64,000 bases of DNA from Acanthornis magna (taxonomy: Eukaryota; Chordata; Aves; Passeriformes; Acanthizidae). The notes under the pieces are model-generated. The model searched no databases and was not told the origin of the DNA. It worked only from the letters and a program-made list of their open reading frames with translations. Positions 35,121 through 45,845 of the stretch are shown here, piece after piece. The stretch lies in the NCBI GenBank assembly GCA_036785705.1, contig JAWUZG010000331.1, positions 744,001 to 808,000 on the forward strand, read 5' to 3'. A program made the position numbers and the translations under genes. Positions within the stretch are counted from its first letter, which is position 1. Every line of letters begins with the position of its first letter.

Positions 35121-38100
35121 TAATAACCACTGGGGAAGCTTGTTTTGATTTCTTTGGAATTTTAACATCCCATAGACTTTAAGGGTCTTAAAAAGTGGGC
35201 ATTTTTGTTTTCCCTGTGGCCTTAATATTTTGGGCATGATCGTTGTCCTGCCCTGATACAGTTTTCAGGCTCTTAGGAGCACATACAGCTCTGCTGTTTG
35301 AGCTGACTATGTGGGCGGCAACCTCCCCCTTCTTTTTACTTTTTTCTTATTAATGATACTGTATTTTTCAAATTGTTTTTCTTCTATCCCTCTTGAAGAC
35401 TCACTAACAAACACATTCTATCCCCCAGGCCAGGGAGTGCCCTGCAAAGTCTTCCTTAGCCTGGCTTTGGAGATCTATCAGCTGAATGCTGTCATGGGTT
35501 TCTGCCCAGCCCCCACTCTCCAGGGCTGCTTAAAGAGGAGGCTGGGTCAAAACTCCCCTTATTTCTTAATTCTAAATTCTCTTGTTCTACTAAACCAGAT
35601 TCATCATACTGTAATAACCGAGCACTGGTTTTCCACTTGGATTTTTTTTTTTTTTCAGTCAACAAAGCTTCTACTTAGTGTGAAACTTTTAACAATTAGG
35701 TATCTTTTTATCATTAGCCCTGGGGCCTCAGTTACTATCAAGGCTGTGGCTGCAGGGCCATTGCAGCCATTGCAGACAATTAATAGCCTCTGGCTACATT
35801 CTGAGACATTTTGAGACAGTGAGTTGCTTTTGGCTACTGGATCTAGCAACTTAGAAAAATAAGCAACAGGCTACTGCATTCTCCAAAAGCAGCTGCCAAA
35901 TTCCCTAAAACATGGGGAAACAACACTTAGCAGGGTACCTTCCCCACACCTTTGGTGGGATTTCTAGCAGACAGAGCAGAAAGGAAAGAGGAAAGCATAC
36001 TGGAATTCATATGAATGGTAACTGCTATTTTAAATTTTAAAGCATCTTTCAGTGGTAGAGCTCAAAGCTTGGCAGATTGGTCCATGATCTCTAGCGATTT
36101 CTGAAGGCAGTATTTCCCTTCTGTGGGGCTTAGCATTCCTAAACGCTAGACAAATATGCATGTAACAACAGCAGTTAGAAATGTGACAGTCACCAATAGA
36201 ATTTACTTGGTCTTAGCACTTTGATAGAATAGCCAGCTATCCTTTTGAAACCTTTTATTTTAAAGATAATTAATTTTTTGTCCGATTTAGCCGTTGTTTT
36301 ATGTGCATGTGTTAAAGGGTACCACCTTCCCTCCTTTTTTGCTTACTCACCCTTTTGCATCCAAAGCCATACCTGTTACAATCATTACAAGGTTCTGTTA
36401 GGATAGCTGACTGATCTAGGAACAGCACTGTTGGTAATACTGTTTTGGAAATACAAAAACACATTTTTGTGTTAACGGATTAACTGTTTTACAGATCTGA
36501 GTTGCAAGGGCAGTCAGTGGTATTTCTTGCTTCTGTGGCTTGAGTGGCTCCTTGTCTTACGTCTGCATACACTTGAGCATTCAAAGGTGTTAATGGTATT
36601 AAAAAAACTTGCACAATGATAACACAAGCTAGAGTGGGGAGAAGGATGTGTTTTTGCTTCTTTCACCCCCCCTCCCTTTTGGAAATTCTTATATTTTCCC
36701 TTAGCTAGTTTTATTTTGCAACAGAACCAGTTTTGTCACCCTTCTCTGCAATTGGGCAGAGCTTGATTTTGAGGGAGAGATATCATTCACACAGCTTCCC
36801 TTCAGCAGTGTCAATTTGCATTTCTAAGGCAACCTCTCTGCCTGAAATGCCTTGGTCAAGCAAGCACACACAAGAAAGATCCAAAACAATACTCAATCAA
36901 ACATCTAAAAGTTATGTTTTAACGCTTTCGTAGCAAATTACTCTTAGTTTACAGGTGTCCCCGCATTGATTTTATGTGCCAGCGCTTACACAAACTAACT
37001 ACACACACGAGGACACATGCATTCAAAGAAAAAAAACTCAGAAGCACTTGAACAAACTTTGCTCAAAAAAAAAAAACCCATTCCCAGTAACTTAGGCAGG
37101 AGACTTTATCTCCAAAATACCTAGCACTTGCATTTTAACCCAAGCAGGAGACTTTAAGATCACACATCCCAACGGACTTTTCTGGGTTATTTTCTTGCTT
37201 TCTGATGATCCCATCCTTTATCTGTCTGTTCTCTCTCTCTTCTTCAAGGCAAACCTTTCTGCTCGTCTCCTCCCACTCTTTTCTACAAAGTTACGTTTCT
37301 CACTTCTTTCTTACACACAAACTTTCCTGCAGGTCCACAGTTTTCTCTTTACTTTCTTGCACGTCCACAAAGCCACGCTACTCTTAATATTATCTACACC
37401 TTCATTCTTCACAAGTTCTTTTCTAGTCTGATACCAAACTCTCTCCTCCAGCAGCTTGGACACCACACACTCCTTCGAGTCACTTCCTCTCACAATTAAT
37501 ACAACCACTCCAAGTTCAAGCCTGACAACTGTTTCCACACACTAAACACAGGATTTAAAAAGGGAAATCAAATGGAGCTATGTTAGAGAGGTGTTGGGGG
37601 TCTGGATGTTCTCAATTTAATAGCTAAAACCTTTCTCCTTCAATAATACAGTCTGCCCCCACCAGATACTCCAAACCAATGGTTCATATATGTTTTGTAC
37701 TCATTCACTCTTTGTCAATCACTTTGCTTTTCCCTAGCCGTTTCTGCCACCAGATAACAGAACCGCAGGTAGAGCTCTGCATTCACTTCTTGTTCAGAAC
37801 ACATCTCATTAGTTCTCACTCGTACAGTAACAAAATAATGACAGACAAAACAAAAGTAGCAGTGCAACTGGGGTCCAAACTCGGGGGAATCCAATCCCTT
37901 AAAGGTACCTTTCCTGACAGTGGGATCCAACCCCTGGGGGATCCAACCGCTGGCCAGGACTAAATTTGGCAGACCCAGTCTCGACCCACCCTCAGGGACT
38001 TGTACCCTGGACCTGCAGGTTTGGTTTTTTTTTTTAATAGCAAATACCTTAATTTGGTGCAGGTGGTCCTTGGTCTGCCCCCGCCGTGAGCCAAAGGACA

Positions 38101-38179
38101 GCTGAGCTCCCCCTGAAAATTCAGGGTCGCGACTGGGAGGTCTGCTTACCCCTGGATCTGGCAGCCGAGCAGAGTTAGG
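35121..38179. other. ERV interior without recognisable genes
   Basis: This AT-rich sequence lies where gag and protease would be expected. Frames are short on both strands, and I see no capsid motif, zinc knuckle or protease triad. Poly-T and poly-A runs occur at about 35641 and 37067. It is either heavily decayed or replaced by non-viral sequence. Confidence 0.5.
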
Positions 38180-38198
38180 GTCCCATCTGGAGGTGCCA
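38180..38198 (-). promoter_or_regulatory. Primer-binding-like site of the retrovirus
   Basis: On the minus strand, three bases after the 5' LTR, the sequence begins TGGCACC and ends GGGAC. This is the TGG start expected for a tRNA primer site. It is closest by eye to lysine-type sites but imperfect, so the tRNA is uncertain. Confidence 0.55.
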
Positions 38199-38201
38199 AT
38201 T

Positions 38202-38706
38202 TGATTCGCCCCAAGCAGGCCCAGAGACACTTCAGAGACAAACTCAGAGCAGTGAGTATTTGCTTTATTTGGCACGCCGGGTGTGGGGGATCGCTCCTCC
38301 AAACACACACACCGCGGCACTTCCAGCATACCATGTTATGGGTAACACTGATGAATGTTCATCACATTCCCTGGGATAGGAGTGGTTATACAAATCATTT
38401 CTCAGAAATCATTGATATCATTAGCATGTGTGCCACGCATGTGCTGTGTGTCCTGGTGGTCTTTGGAGGTCTTCTCATGATGAAGATCTGGTAGTCTTCA
38501 TCACAGTGCACTTTTCACCTTTCTCTCTGGGGCATGCGTGGGACCTGGTGGGGATGATTCAGTGGTTTCTGTGCTGCCTTCAAAGAGATTCCTGTCCCTC
38601 TTTATCTTGACAAGAATAAGGGAATTCTGTATTCCTAGGTTTTAGAATTTACATATTCTGTCTCTCAATAGTTAACTGGAGTTACCTATGGACTACCCAT
38701 TTCTCA
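38202..38706 (-). repeat. 5' LTR of the endogenous retrovirus
   Basis: This 505-base LTR is bounded TGAGAAATGGG to GGGCGAATCA on the minus strand. The TATA box is altered to TTGTATAA, while AATAAA is kept. Its outer flank (ATTTTAGACC on plus) differs from the flank of the other LTR. Confidence 0.9.
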
Positions 38707-38708
38707 AT

Positions 38709-39330
38709 TTTAGACCTTGTCGGACTCCAGAACTGAGCCCCAAATATCTTTGGTTGATCCTGGGAGGCTTTGTTTGGGTTTTTGTGGGGGGGAGAAAGAG
38801 GGCAGGTGTTTGGATGTTGCAGGACTCCAGCTGTGAGTGGCAAATGGCCCTGGGGGGATATTGGGGAGTCCCCGGCATGCGGGTTTTTGGGGGTCCCTGT
38901 GGTGGCTGGTGGGAGAAGTGGGATGGGGTGGGATGGGGCCCGGGCAGGGTGGGATGTGGATTGGGGTGTGGGCTGAAGTGTGGGGGAGGGGGATGGGTGG
39001 GCCGGGGCCTGGGATGAGGCAGCCGAAGGTTGGGGGTGATGAAGGCGGGGGGACCGCACTCCTTCGGGGCTTTCGGGGTATCGGCCACCTGTGAGGGAGT
39101 TTTGGGGTAGCCCTAATCCTTCGGGGGTGGCAGTGGCAGCGGGGGACACGTGTCTCCGGCAGCTCTGGAGCCCAGCTGCGCCCCCCTGGGCCCCAGCGGC
39201 GGCGGGAGCGGAATTTGGGGAGGGGGAGGTGTGGGGCAGGCAGGCCGGGCCCCCCCGCTGGGCGCTGTCCCGTTGGGGCCGAGTGCGGGGGGAGCTGTCC
39301 CGCGGGGCCCGGCCCTGCCCGGGCACGGCT
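38709..39330 (+). repeat. G-rich MHC class II-like 5' flank, right copy
   Basis: This is homologous to 32275-32902 at well over 90% by eye, starting at CTTGTCGGACTCC just inside the retroviral boundary. It continues unbroken into the exon at 39464. Confidence 0.8.
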
Positions 39331-39463
39331 GATGCCGCCCGCCCGCGCTCCGCACTGCTCCGGCCTGGTGCTCGCAGTGCCGCACGGGGCGGGGCCGCTT
39401 TGGGGACCCCCCAGGGCAGAGCGCGGCTGCTTTGGGGCTCTGGGCAGCTGCCCGGCGCTGGGC

Positions 39464-39534
39464 ATGGGCCGTGTGGGGGCAGCTGGGGCCGTGCTGGTGG
39501 CACTGGTGGTGCTGGCAGTGCCCCCGGCCGCGGG
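39464..39534 (+). pseudogene. MHC class II beta-like exon 1 (signal peptide), orphan
   Basis: The ATG opens MGRVGAAGAVLVALVV and continues LAVPPAAG, a signal peptide of the form seen in avian MHC class II beta chains. It is followed by a GTGAGC donor (39535). CpG-rich sequence with GC boxes precedes it. I find no peptide-binding exon 2 or immunoglobulin exon 3 downstream; a zinc-finger gene comes next at 41.1 kb. It is an isolated first exon of a broken gene. Assignment rests on a short segment. Confidence 0.6.
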
Positions 39535-41070
39535 GTGAGCGGGGGGCGCGGTGAGAAGGGGGGCGGGGGCTGGGAGCCCAAAGTGAGCGAACTGGGGATT
39601 GGGACCCCCAAAGTGGTCAGGAGGGGCCTGGAAGCCCCAAAACCAATCATGGGAGAGGGGGTTGGGGATTGACGGGCCGATGGTGAAAGGGACAGAAGAG
39701 CAGGGGAGAAGAGGGGTCTGTGACCCCCAAGGAGAGCGGGAGGGGGATGGGACATGGAAATTGAGTTGGGAGGGGTGTGTGGATTGGGAGAAGGATGGGA
39801 AAGGGGAGGAGAGGGGAGGGAAAGGTGGAGTTGGGACAGAAGAAGGGAGGTTCCATGAGGGTCCAGCCCTGTTCCCCAGCACTCGATCCCCAGAGCAATT
39901 CCCTGGGGCTCTGGGGGAGGTGGATCTGCACTCGGGGGGTCCCCAAGCCTCCTGTCCATCCCTGGGGCTGATCGGGGGATTCCCCAATCTCAGCAGTCTG
40001 TGCTGCAGCATCTGTGGGGCAGAGGAGGGTGGGGAAGGTGGGTGTGAGGGAAGAGCAGAGGTGGAGCGGGAGGAAGATGGGGGGGGAGAGGAGGAGAAGC
40101 AGGAAAAGGAGGAGCAGGAGAACCATGAGGATTCACCACCCACTGTGTCCACAGCACCCCCGGCTCCGGGATCATTGCCCCCCCCCCCCCCACCCCCTCC
40201 CACATTCCACAGGTGACCGCGGAGGTGGAGCTTGACTCAAATCTATCAGGGGTCTCCAGGAGGCAATTTTGTCTGGACGAGTGTTTGGAAGTCCCGGATT
40301 CTGTAATCGAGCCCAGATGTCTTTGCATGTCCCTGGTGGGGATTTTTTGTGCCTGAGGGGATGTTTGGATCTTACAGGACTCCAAAGCTGTGCCATACAT
40401 ACACCTTGGGGGAATACGCAAGGGGATCCATGTGGGAATTGCCCGGTATTGGCGGAAAAGGACATCGGTTTTGGGTATCCCTGGGAGAGCCGGGGGATGG
40501 AACGCAGGACTCCCGGAGTGGAGAGAGCAGAGAGGGGCAATAGCGGAGCTGGGGGACCCCCGGCAACCTGGAGGGGTGGGGGAGCCTGGAGATGAGGCAG
40601 GGCCAGGACACTGTGACGCTGAAAGGGGCGGCGGAGAGAGGAGGAAGCCCTGAGTGCCTGGAGTGGGGGGAGCCTGAAGAGGGGGACCCTGGGAGCCCTG
40701 GAAGCCAAAGCAGCATCAGGGAAGAAGGGACCCCTGGGACCAGCGAAACCCCACGGCATCCCTAAGCAGGAGCCTGGAGAAAGGGGATCCCCAGGACCCA
40801 CGGGAGCCCCAGCAGCTTTGAGAAGGGGGAAGCCCAGCACCCCAAAGACAGGAGACTGGAAAGGGGAAACTCCTGGAGGCTTTTTTTGGAGTCACTCTTG
40901 ATTTTTGGAGGATTTTATAGACACAAAGCCCTCGGTGACTTCTAGAGATAGACTGGGGCAGGTGGAACCCCCAACCCAAGGCATTCACACCTTTTTTTTA
41001 CCCAAACCAGGGTTTTCCATTAGCAACCTTGGCTGCCAGATGGAGAAAGGAGGCTGTGAGGAAGAGGAAG
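39535..41070. other. G-rich intergenic sequence
   Basis: No exon is supported. The segment 40080-40400 is a diverged copy of 32080-32400: both have the TGTCCRCA...CCGGGA run and the later GAGCCC...ATCTTT stretch. So the MHC-like flank has been duplicated more than once. A run of ten C lies at about 40181. Confidence 0.5.
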
Positions 41071-42367
41071 ATGGCCCAAGACCTGCAGGCAGGTGAGGAG
41101 GAAATCAGTGCCCCTTTCCCCCTGTCTTCTGCTCCATGTCCCAGCTGAGCATTGCCCCCGGCTGCAGGACAACCCTGCTGCCGACGCTCTCCTGCAGGGA
41201 CGGGCTGGGGGAATGTCCTTCCCCTTCCCTGTGGCAAGGAGGCAAATCCCATCCTCTCCTTGTCCTTCCTCCCCAGGCAATGAGCTGCAGATGGAGGCCA
41301 GGGAGGACAAACCCTTGGGGCAGGACCTCGTGGAAGAGGCCGTTTTGAGCGGCTCCATGACACAGGAGTTCAAGAGGGAGGAAAAGCCCCAGAGATACCA
41401 CACAAGGAGGGGCTGCAAACCCAGTCCAGGGCACTCTGAGGAGGAAAGACCCACCCTGTGCCGGGAAGGCGTCCAGATCTTCAGCCAGAGCTTGGCCCTG
41501 GTGGTCCCTGAGCAGCTCCATGATGGGGAGAAGCCCTACAAGTGTGGGGAATGTCAAAAGGGCTTTAGCCAGAGATCCCACCTGACGGTCCACCAGAGGA
41601 TCCACACTGGGGAGAGGCCCTATGAGTGTGGGGAATGTGGGAAGAGCTTCAGCTGCAGCTCACACCTGATCCGCCACCAGATGATCCACACAGGGGAGAG
41701 GCCCTTTGAGTGTTCTGTGTGTGGGAAGAGATTTCAGACCACCTCCAACCTCCTCACGCATCAGCGGATTCACACAGAGGAGAGGCCCTTCCACTGCCCT
41801 GAGTGCAGGAAGGGCTTCAGGCAGAACTTCACCCTCCTCATCCATCGGCGCATCCACACCGGGGAGAGGCCCTACGAGTGTGGAGAATGTGGGAAGAGCT
41901 TCAGCCAGATCTCCCACCTGATCTCCCACCAGAGAATCCACACTGGAGAACGGCCCTATGAGTGTGGGGAATGTGGGAAGAGCTTCAGCCAGGACTCCAG
42001 CCTGATCCGCCACCAGAGGATCCACACAGGGGAGAGGCCCTATGAGTGTGGGGAGTGTGGAAGGGGCTTCAGCAGCAGCTCCCACCTGATCCACCACCAG
42101 AGGATCCACACCGGGGAGAGGCCCTATGAGTGTTCCGAGTGTGGGAAGAGGTTTCCAACCAGCTCCGATCTCCTCAGGCATCAGCAGATTCACACAGAGG
42201 AGAGGCCCTTCCGCTGCACTGAGTGCAGGAAGGGCTTCAAGCAGAACTCCACCCTCATCAGGCATCGGCGCATCCACACAGGGGAGAGGCCCTATGAGTG
42301 TCCCGAGTGTGGGAAGAGCTTCTCCAGTAGCTCTCACTTGACCCAACACCAACGGAGCCACCGGTAA
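41071..42367 (+). CDS. C2H2 zinc-finger protein, ten fingers
   Basis: I join 41071-41092 (MAQDLQA, donor AG/GTGAGG) to 41277-42367 (acceptor CCCCAG/GC). Phases agree and give 370 residues. About 90 N-terminal residues are acidic and mixed ([14 protein letters not shown]) with no clear KRAB box. Ten tandem fingers follow, from [16 protein letters not shown] to [16 protein letters not shown], linked by TGERPY or TEERPF. All ten keep both Cys and both His. Varying helix positions imply a specific DNA sequence. It is probably a nuclear DNA-binding transcription regulator. The frame stops at TAA, and an eleventh, damaged finger lies beyond. The start codon is chosen because it gives the right phase; an upstream ATG at 41040 would not. 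Confidence 0.88.
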
Positions 42368-42450
42368 GGGAAGCCCTGCGAGTGCCCCGACTGTGGGAAG
42401 AGCTTTGTCCTCTGCTCCAACTTCATCACCCCTCGGATGACCCACATTGA
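42368..42450 (+). pseudogene. Untranslated degenerate eleventh zinc finger
   Basis: In the same frame after the TAA, the sequence reads [16 protein letters not shown] then ITPRMTH. The first zinc-binding histidine is replaced by proline. The block II zinc-finger fragment has the same TAA at the same place, followed by a similar finger that keeps its His. Confidence 0.8.
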
Positions 42451-42702
42451 GCAGAGCCCTGGTGACCCACACTCCCTGTGAGCAACACTGGGAGGACACC
42501 TGGCTGGTGGCTTCCATGTCCTCAGATTGACAGCAAAAATTCCTTTGGTAGAGCTGATTTATTAACGTTACATCCTAAAAAATCTCACTTCTATGTCCAA
42601 TTGTTCTGGTGGCATCAAGCAACACTGGATGATCTTGCAGTTCTTTTCAAACCTAAATTATTTCCTTCTTAGTCCTGTCAAAACAACCTAAATTGGGGTA
42701 AA

Positions 42703-42708
42703 AATAAA
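42703..42708 (+). terminator. Polyadenylation signal of the zinc-finger gene
   Basis: AATAAA occurs about 340 bases after the stop codon, the first canonical signal downstream on this strand. Confidence 0.55.
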
Positions 42709-43343
42709 GAAATTAAACAAAGAGATGTAAAACTGCACCATTTTCCTGGCATTTGAGGGTGAATTTGGGGTTAATGGAGGATTTGGGTGTTCTGGGGCTG
42801 CCCAGGCCAAGGGACAGGGCGATGATCTCATAGTTGTGGCAGCAGAACGTGTCCACCTGAGCCCATCTATTCTCCAGGAATTCCGGTTGTCTGTTCCATT
42901 AGTGCCTGGCCTGGGTCTCCCCATTTGTGGTGTGTTCCTAAAAGTGCCCAAATCACTGCTGGAGTGCCCGAGCTGTTCCTTGCTGTGGATGTTCCTGTCC
43001 ACCAACCTCTCCTGGTCAGTGCCATGGGGGGCTGGGAGGGGCATTTGGGGATCCTGTGGGGATTGGGAGGGGCTTTTGTGGTTCTTGGGGACATCTGTGG
43101 TGCTTAGAGGGGGCTTGGTGGGGTCTGTGAGGGATGTTTTGGGGTCCAGGCTGGGCTGTTTGGCTTGGAGAGGTATTGGGTGGGTCTTGGGGGAGATGGG
43201 AAAGGGCTTTTGGTGTCTCTTGGGCCCATTTAGGTGTCATGGACTAGACTGGGGGATCCTAGGGGAAGCTGTGAGGTGGATTGAGGGGTCTGGTGTTGGC
43301 TTTGGGGCTGGGAAGGGGTATCAGGGCAGTAGTGACCTCCCAG

Positions 43344-43600
43344 AGCCCCAAAGCTGCCACGAGACCCTGCTCCCAAGATGCTGCCAGGGGTTTGGGGGCT
43401 CCATGTTGGGGTTCCTCCTCCTGGTGTTGCGGGAGAAGGTGAGCGGGGGTCCCCAGGGGTCGTGTATCTCCACCAAACCGTGTGTGACCCCCCATGCCAG
43501 TGTCCCCCTCTTTTCCCTCCCCACAGGGCTCCTGACCCAGCTCCTGCTGCCCCCGGGAGGGAATTTGGGGAGGGGGCAGAGGGGGTGCACAGCTCCCGCC
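43344..43600 (+). pseudogene. Possible MHC class II beta 3' exons, decayed
   Basis: A possible transmembrane exon (43344-43438) has an acceptor CTCCCAG and donor GAAG/GTGAGC. It reads KMLPGV and then, after a frame shift, GSMLGFLLLVLREK, resembling the class II beta membrane segment. A second piece after CCCCACAG (43527) reads GLLTQLLLPP. G-rich introns similar to 39.5 kb surround them. The resemblance is weak. It could also be chance hydrophobic sequence. Confidence 0.3.
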
Positions 43601-44484
43601 GGGGGATGACCCCGAGCCAGCGCCCTTTGTTTAGCTCCAAGCTGGGCTTGGGGCCGCAGCAGGAAGAGGTCGATAGGAAGCAGCTCCTGCAGGTGGGACA
43701 GTGCTTGGGCTCAGGGCAAGGTCCTGCCCTGCACACCTGGCTCAGGTGGGACACTGCCCTGCGAAGGGAGCGCGACATTGCCAACCCCACGGCTCAGGGC
43801 TGGGAGCAGCACTTGGAGCACAGACATGGAAATCCTGGCAGCAACTGGGAGCACCCTGAGGCCGTGAATTATCCCCCAGCACCGCCTTTGCAGGCCAGCC
43901 CTGGATGTGAGAAATGCTCCTTAGGCCTGGGCCTTGAGCAACAGCCCCTGGGCTCAGCTCCTGTGCAGCTGATCACAAACACTGTCTGCTCCCAGGCACT
44001 GCTGCTGTCCAACAGCTCCTGCTTGCTTTAGGAGCAGCCTTGGCAGCTGTTTTTCTTCCCTCAATGGCACAGCATGGCTGTTGTCACAGTGTCAAAGCAA
44101 GCTGTTGATGCCAAGTGCGGCCAGGATGAGCCATTGCTGTGCCTAAAGCCCATCTCTTGGGGCCCTATCAACAGCGGTGCCAAATGAGCCCTTGGAGCTG
44201 TCGTGGAGCAGCGACCTCCCTCTGAGTGGGGCCTCTCGGAGCCGGGAACTCTCCCGTTTGCTGCACTCGGGGCATCCCCGAACAACGAGGGACCCTGGGC
44301 CGATCCCCCACTCCTCGAGGCTCAACCCTTCGCCAGCTGGGGAGATGCAAAAGCATTGGGAGTGAGCATTTCCCTGCCCTCGAGGGGAATTTCTGACAGG
44401 TCCCTGGCACTGACTCTTTGTGTCTGTGTGCACACACGTGTGCCTGTGCTCTGGCAAATGGGGGAGAAATGCTGCTCTCGGAGG
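43601..44484. other. No gene recognised
   Basis: Mixed-composition sequence with several overlapping short frames on both strands. I see no domain, splice chain or repeat family. Confidence 0.45.
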
Positions 44485-44958
44485 TGTTGTAGTCCCTTGG
44501 ATATCTGGGTAGGTTAGAGCTGTAAGTAAGGTTCAGTCCTAAGGTATAAGCTAATTTAAATGCTGCTAAGGGCTGTTCTTTACCTGAATTGTTATGATTA
44601 AGGTATAAGTTAAGGTAAAGCTATAAGTTATGTACTGTTATGTTTGGGGGCTGTTAAGCTTTTAGGTCCTATTCCTTTTGTCCTTGACCTCAGTGTCCTT
44701 TTGTCACATACACCTAAACACACACACACACGCACATGCACACCAAGCGGTCTAGGTCTCAGTTTATTTCTAGTTTGATAGTCTGGATTTTTTTGATTTT
44801 GTTATTGCTTTTTTTCCCTTGCTGAGCCTGAACTGTCCAGTCAGGAGCAGAGTGACTCTTGCCAAGGAACTTTATTGTGCTGTCGCTCTAATATTAAATC
44901 TGGTTTTTGCTGATTCCTTGCCGGGGATTTTTAAGCTTTCTCAACCCCCCGTTCGTAA
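44485..44958 (+). mobile_element. Solo LTR with 4-base target-site duplication
   Basis: The element runs from TGTTGTAGTCCCTTGG to CCCGTTCGTAA and is flanked on both sides by GAGG (44481-44484 and 44959-44962). A CA-repeat lies inside (about 44710-44742). ATTAAA near the 3' end (about 44892) could serve as poly(A) signal. The layout fits an avian ERV LTR in plus orientation. Its 3' terminus is AA, not CA, so the exact edge is uncertain. Confidence 0.6.
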
Positions 44959-44962
44959 GAGG

Positions 44963-45570
44963 GTGAAGGAGTCCTGGCCCAGGCTCTCGCCCTGGGGGAC
45001 ACAGGGACACTGCCAGGGGGTCCCTGTCCCCCTGTCCCACCCCCATAAGGCCCCATCCCCCCCATCCCTGTGTCAGGCTCTGGGGGTCGATCTCGTGGAA
45101 CATCCTCTGGGGGAGGCTGCGGCGCCGGGGGGCAGGGGGGGACCCGGGGGGACAGGGGACCCTGCTGTGCACGAGCAGCGTTGGACTTGTCTGGGGGGAG
45201 CTGTGAGGGGGGGCTGGGGCAGAGTGACCTCCCCAGTGACCTCACACAGCCCCTGTGATGTCACAGCCAACTCTGGGATGTCACCGGCAACTCTATTAGA
45301 TAACAAAACCTCCTTGTGATGTCATAAAGCTGAACTATGATGTCACCACCAACTCCGTGATGTCACAGCCTGCCCTGTGCTATCACAACGCACTCAGTGA
45401 TGTCACACAGCTCCCTCTGTGACCTCAGAGCCTCCTCTGTGATGTCACACAGATGATGCTGTAGCTGCTCATTGACCTCACCCAACCAACTTTGTGATGT
45501 CATAGGCCAATCTGTGACCTCACACAACCCACTCTGGGATGTCACACTGCCCCTTTCTGACATCACAGCT
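44963..45570. repeat. Start of block II and TGATGTCAC minisatellite
   Basis: C/G-rich sequence (44963-45240) is followed by an array of TGTGATGTCAC-type units (45250-45570), homologous to 886-1170 but rearranged. Several units carry CCAACTCTGTGATGTCA. Confidence 0.8.
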
Positions 45571-45845
45571 GCTCTGGGGCTTTGTGACACAGCCCCAGAG
45601 GTGCCTATGGCTATGACACAGCCCCCTCTGGGCCATGGCACAGCCCCTGCCAATGCTGAGCACCTGGGAGCTCTGGCTGTGCCCTGCTGGTGTCCCTGAG
45701 CTGCCCTGGCAGTGCCCCAGCCCTGTTGGGCTGTGCACAGGAGCTGCTCCTGGGCAGAGCTGTCTCTCTGCAGCGCTGCCGCTTGCCAGGAGCTGCCTCT
45801 GTGCCAGGAGCCCGGCCCAGCTCAGCAGCACAGCCACAGCACAGG
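45571..45845. repeat. Block II segment matching 1171-1450
   Basis: This is nearly identical to the block I sequence. Homology ends at CAGCCACAGCACAGG (45845), where block II carries extra sequence. Confidence 0.75.

Larger units (their letters stand above)
32903..38706 (-). mobile_element. Decayed endogenous retrovirus with two LTRs
   Basis: This is a minus-strand provirus of 5.8 kb. The 5' LTR is at 38706-38202 and the 3' LTR at 33406-32903. A primer-binding-like site (38180-38198) and a polypurine tract (33407-33424) are in place. A splice-donor-like AGGGGTAAGC lies about 40 bases into the leader. Only reverse transcriptase and RNase H remnants are recognisable (about 35120-33761). Only about 350 bases separate RNase H from the 3' LTR, so integrase and envelope are deleted. 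No gag is recognisable in 35300-38150. Stops break pol repeatedly. The RNase H resembles class I (gamma-like) elements. The flanks do not show a shared target-site duplication. Confidence 0.88.

Noticed and set aside
36000..37600. Possible gag or env genes in the ERV interior
   Set aside because: No frame longer than about 80 codons and no recognisable viral motif on either strand.
40905..41096. Upstream start for the zinc-finger gene at 40905 or 41040
   Set aside because: That frame leaves the exon in the wrong phase and meets a TGA right after the splice. The ATG at 41071 gives correct phase.
41105..42517. Long minus-strand frames across the zinc-finger exon
   Set aside because: They are antisense shadows of the repeated finger codons (period 84 bases), which keep other frames open.
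42836..43609. 257-codon plus-strand frame as an intact gene
   Set aside because: It crosses apparent intron-like G-rich sequence and a possible decayed MHC exon. The frame is Gly/Leu/Trp-rich with no domain.
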